Shown: piece by piece, positions 53,433 through 56,084 of the stretch
Layout: each line of letters starts with the position of its first letter
Numbering within the stretch: position 1 is the stretch's first letter
From: Fredinandcohnia aciditolerans
Lineage (GTDB): Bacteria > Bacillota > Bacilli > Bacillales > Bacillaceae_L
Assembly (NCBI GenBank): GCA_003640645.1
Contig: QGHH01000032.1
Location: 1 to 56,084 of the forward strand
DNA length: 56,084 nt
Direction: 5' to 3'
Program-made: the position numbers and the translations under genes
The notes under the pieces: model-generated
Told to the model about the DNA's origin: nothing
The model's database searches: none
The model's input: the letters and a program-made list of their open reading frames with translations, nothing else

Positions 53433-55512
53433 ATAATGTAATGGGTTTATAAGTGATGGTGTTATTGTTTTGAAGTAGCGCATTGTTTGCTTGAGTCGAG
53501 GTGAGTACAAGGTGGCCAAGATTATTTCCAGTTTCAATGATTGGTCCTTGATCCATTGACAGATAACGGATCTTTTCTTTCCAGGTAAAGTTTGTGGGAC
53601 AAGGGGTGTTTCTTTTTTGTTTAACGATATCGTAGGTCGCATCACAATATCTGTTGATTTCTTTGTTCCTTCTTTTCGCTGCATTTATTGTAACGATTGT
53701 CTTCATCAATCCGCCTTGTATTCCTGAAAAACTCATATTGTTCATTGGACTACTCGTAAATTGGTAGATGCATAAACCTTCACCATCGGGAAATTCAATA
53801 TTGGTTGAAACAGCAGAAGCGTAATGAACATCTCCTGATAAAATAAAGCAGTGACTCGGGTTCCATTCTTTGATCTGGTGTAGGAGTTCACTAAAGCCCT
53901 CTCCATTATACTTCCAGGATTCAAAGTCAAATGCTGTTGTTGCGGGAACTCCAATTGTTTTTAATGGATACATATATTGATTGAGAAAAGACTCAATTAA
54001 GCCAATTCCATAGACCGGTGCTGGGGAGATTACAAGGAGTGGTTCACCGCTTTTCCATCCACTGATATCTAAACAATCTGTTAAGTTTTGCCAACCGCGT
54101 TCACCAATGAGCTGCGGAGGACGGTCCTTTTCTTCGATAGTATGACCAAGGGAAACTGGGAGAGGGTTGTGATCGTACTTTCGTTGTGTTCTTGTATCAA
54201 GGAAAATGGATGCTGGACTTGTCGGTGCAACAAAATTCCACTGATCAAATTTCCAAAGTATTTCTTCCCAATCTTCATGTGAACGTGAACGAGTATCATA
54301 AGTTTTACTATATCCCCACATCTTACGGAGAAATACAGGGTCAAATCGGTCTGGGTCATTACCCCATCCTTGAAACAGCCAATACGCCATAAGTCCATTG
54401 GCAACGACATGTCTTCCAAGTTTTGATGAATAGACGTTATTTTTCCAATTGTGACTGATGTTCCAATCATCTGTAATATCATGGTCATCAAAGATCATAT
54501 AGGTCGGAATGTTGGCAAGTAATCTTCTTACCTTTGTAAGTGTTTGGTAGGTTTCCTTCACATCTTCCATTTGTTCGTTATACTCTTTTTCGTATATTTT
54601 CTTTTCCTTTTTTCGCTTCCCTTTTTTGTAAATATAATAAAGTTGATTTTCCCTAGTTTGGTCTTTAAATGAAGGAAAATCACCATCATCTGTGTAAGCA
54701 TCCCAAAGTTCTGGTGACCATGCTAGTAAATATAGAGCGGCATATTCACCAAATGTCATTGCATGGTTCCGGGCATTTGAGGAGGTGAATTTGCAAAAAT
54801 GCTCCATGATAAATTGTCTTCCTCGGGCTTGGTTTATTGATTTTTTGAAAGGTTTATTTTCTAGGCGAGGCTCTATTTCAGTAAGGTTTTCTCCTCTACC
54901 AATTAGTTTTTTACCTGCTTCCGTCATGATGTGAAATACCGGATCTGGCACATCATCTGCATAAATTTGGTCACCTAATAAAAATAAAGCGTCTGGGCGC
55001 TTTTCGAGGTCTAAATAGTTCGATTTGATTGTTTCGTCTCCTTGGCTAAGGGCATCCTTACCTTTTCCATGAAGCTTTCGACATGAGCCATATAGGAGAT
55101 TGGTTTTTTGTTGAGTTAGATCTCGAATAAAAAAGCTAGGAAAATCGAGGTCTCCATATGTGATGGAGTTTGGTTGCTCTTTTCCTAGGAGTCCGAAGTC
55201 TTGTAGGTCATAAATCTCAGAATTCTTTTGGAAAAGGAGATTATAGGCTAGGAGTGTGTTTACAGGGAACTGTGCTTGATACGGCGGTGTTAGTTTGATT
55301 AGGCTAATATAAAGTTGTTTTCCAGCACGGAAAGTGGTTGTTTCAGAATCACAATCTATTTCATGGTACGCATAATTGGTACCATCTATTTTTTCAATTT
55401 GATATAGCTTTGCACCAAGTCTGTATCTTTTTCTTAACGCAATCCAAATATAAATGTGAGAAGGCTCAACTCGTCGTAGGATTGGCCCCGATAAAATTGT
55501 CGGTATATCCAT
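53410..55512 (-). CDS. PhoD-like metallophosphatase
   Basis: About 700 residues, of the alkaline phosphatase D / PhoD-like metallophosphatase group. Metal-binding motifs: LYGSCRKLHG, LFLLGDQIYADD, MIFDDHDITDDW, and SGDVHYAS. No signal or Tat motif is present at the N-terminus, unlike B. subtilis PhoD, so it may be intracellular, with unknown phosphoester substrate. The start is uncertain: ATG 55512 follows GGTG and is preferred to ATG 55524, which lacks a ribosome site. Confidence 0.82.
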   Translation of the reverse strand: MDIPTILSGPILRRVEPSHIYIWIALRKRYRLGAKLYQIEKIDGTNYAYHEIDCDSETTTFRAGKQLYISLIKLTPPYQAQFPVNTLLAYNLLFQKNSEIYDLQDFGLLGKEQPNSITYGDLDFPSFFIRDLTQQKTNLLYGSCRKLHGKGKDALSQGDETIKSNYLDLEKRPDALFLLGDQIYADDVPDPVFHIMTEAGKKLIGRGENLTEIEPRLENKPFKKSINQARGRQFIMEHFCKFTSSNARNHAMTFGEYAALYLLAWSPELWDAYTDDGDFPSFKDQTRENQLYYIYKKGKRKKEKKIYEKEYNEQMEDVKETYQTLTKVRRLLANIPTYMIFDDHDITDDWNISHNWKNNVYSSKLGRHVVANGLMAYWLFQGWGNDPDRFDPVFLRKMWGYSKTYDTRSRSHEDWEEILWKFDQWNFVAPTSPASIFLDTRTQRKYDHNPLPVSLGHTIEEKDRPPQLIGERGWQNLTDCLDISGWKSGEPLLVISPAPVYGIGLIESFLNQYMYPLKTIGVPATTAFDFESWKYNGEGFSELLHQIKEWNPSHCFILSGDVHYASAVSTNIEFPDGEGLCIYQFTSSPMNNMSFSGIQGGLMKTIVTINAAKRRNKEINRYCDATYDIVKQKRNTPCPTNFTWKEKIRYLSMDQGPIIETGNNLGHLVLTSTQANNALLQNNNTITYKPITLSLKIPRA

Positions 55513-55656
55513 TTTGTTCACCATCCCATTTTTTTATATCCTATTCAGGATTCCAGGCGGCCGTTCATTTCAGCTATGTAACAGAATTGTGTTGGAACGG
55601 AAGAGTGGGTGTTTTGATTGAGAGTTCGTGATGCAAGCTGGAGTGAGAAGGGAGAG

Positions 55657-56084
55657 TTAGGGTTACTGTGCTTTCGCGGTACAAGCTGGGGTAAAAAGAG
55701 AGCGAGCCTGTACCGCAAGAGTGGTTTTGCGATACAAGCTGGGGTAAAAAGAGAGCGAGCGTGTCCCGCAAGAGTGGTTTTGCGATACAAGCTGGGGTAA
55801 AAAGAGAGCGAGCATGTCCCGCAAGAGTGGCTTCGCGGTACAAGCTGGGGTAAAAAGAGAGCGAGCCTGTACCGCAAGAGTGGTTTCACGGTACAAGCTG
55901 GGGTAAAAAGAAGTGAGCGTGTCCCGCAAGAGTGGTTTTGCGATACAAGCTGAGGTAAAAAGAGAGTAAGCGTGTCCCGTAAGAATGGCTTCGCGATACA
56001 AGCTGGAGTAAAAAGAGAGCGAGCGTGTCCCGCAAGAGTGGTTTTGCGATACAAGCTGAGGTAAAAAGAGAGTGAGCGTGTCCC
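55657..56084. repeat. Tandem array 3: 53-bp hairpin units, running off the window
   Basis: At least seven units start at 55710, 55763, 55816, 55869, 55921, 55974, 56027, with an eighth beginning at 56080; the period is 53 bp, once 52. Each has arm GTCCCGCAA or GTACCGCAA, an 8-base loop GAGTGGTT, arm TTGCGATAC, and a linker with AAGCTGGGGTAAAAAGAG and GAGCGAGC. Arms have two internal mismatches in most units; one unit pairs as GTACCG/CGGTAC. Open minus-strand frames across it are not called as genes. The end is outside the window. Confidence 0.88.

Noticed and set aside
55545-56054. Minus-strand 169-codon open frame across array 3
   Set aside because: Repeat-derived, with no ribosome site; the frames shift with unit length.

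Overview
The window looks like chromosomal DNA of a low-GC, spore-former-type Bacillaceae. The basis is Bacillus-style AAGGAGG ribosome sites with frequent TTG/GTG starts, sigma-A promoters, cre/CodY/PyrR/Rex-type control sites, S-box and guanidine-I riboswitches, and close homologues of B. subtilis OdhA/OdhB, GltC, YkkC/YkkD, BrnQ and FruRKA. No rRNA, tRNA, phage, transposase or CRISPR was seen. The species cannot be named from this.

Layout. 1-12 kb: NERD-domain protein, TauE/SafE-type exporter, uracil-DNA glycosylase-like protein, TetR regulator with an SDR, a PyrR-attenuated codB-codA operon, MscS channel, a CofE-like F420 ligase homologue divergent from a LysR gene, a PP1-like phosphoesterase and a PAP2 phosphatase. 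12-20 kb: a probable CcpA-controlled small transcript, brnQ with a CodY box, a RAT-controlled operon (HAD phosphatase, BglG/LicT-type antiterminator, 6-phosphogluconolactonase), a GntR regulator and a LysM amidase. 19.9-30.6 kb: an FtsZ paralogue that ends at the GTPase core, a 15-copy 52-bp hairpin array, an aldo/keto reductase, a tiny acidic lipoprotein, DoxX with Rex-type operators, a SAM-riboswitch operon (ABC importer plus acyl-CoA synthetase), and a second 52-bp hairpin array of more than 30 copies. 31.8-38.2 kb: a five-gene operon of ATP-grasp ligase, MurE-like ligase, AsnB-type amidotransferase, C39-like peptidase and Asp/Glu racemase. 38.5-56 kb: M23 hydrolase, Crp/Fnr regulator, odhAB, gdhA, gltC, the ykkCD guanidinium exporter, fruRKA, a PhoD-like phosphatase, and a third hairpin array running off the window edge.

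How parts work together. odhAB, gdhA and gltC lie side by side around 2-oxoglutarate/glutamate. The five-gene operon combines the kinds of enzyme used to make and amidate a D-Asp (or similar) branch or isopeptide, but its MurE-like member lacks the usual muropeptide and amino-acid recognition motifs, so the product is unknown. It is the best candidate here for an undescribed pathway.

Repeats are unusually prominent. Three tandem arrays of unrelated sequence share one geometry (52-53-bp unit; 8-9-nt arms around an 8-9-nt loop). A mobile-element-like dispersed repeat (four copies) sits directly upstream of the racemase gene, odhA and gdhA, and its fourth copy has inserted into the apical loop of the ykkCD guanidine-I riboswitch, leaving both conserved halves intact about 300 bp apart.
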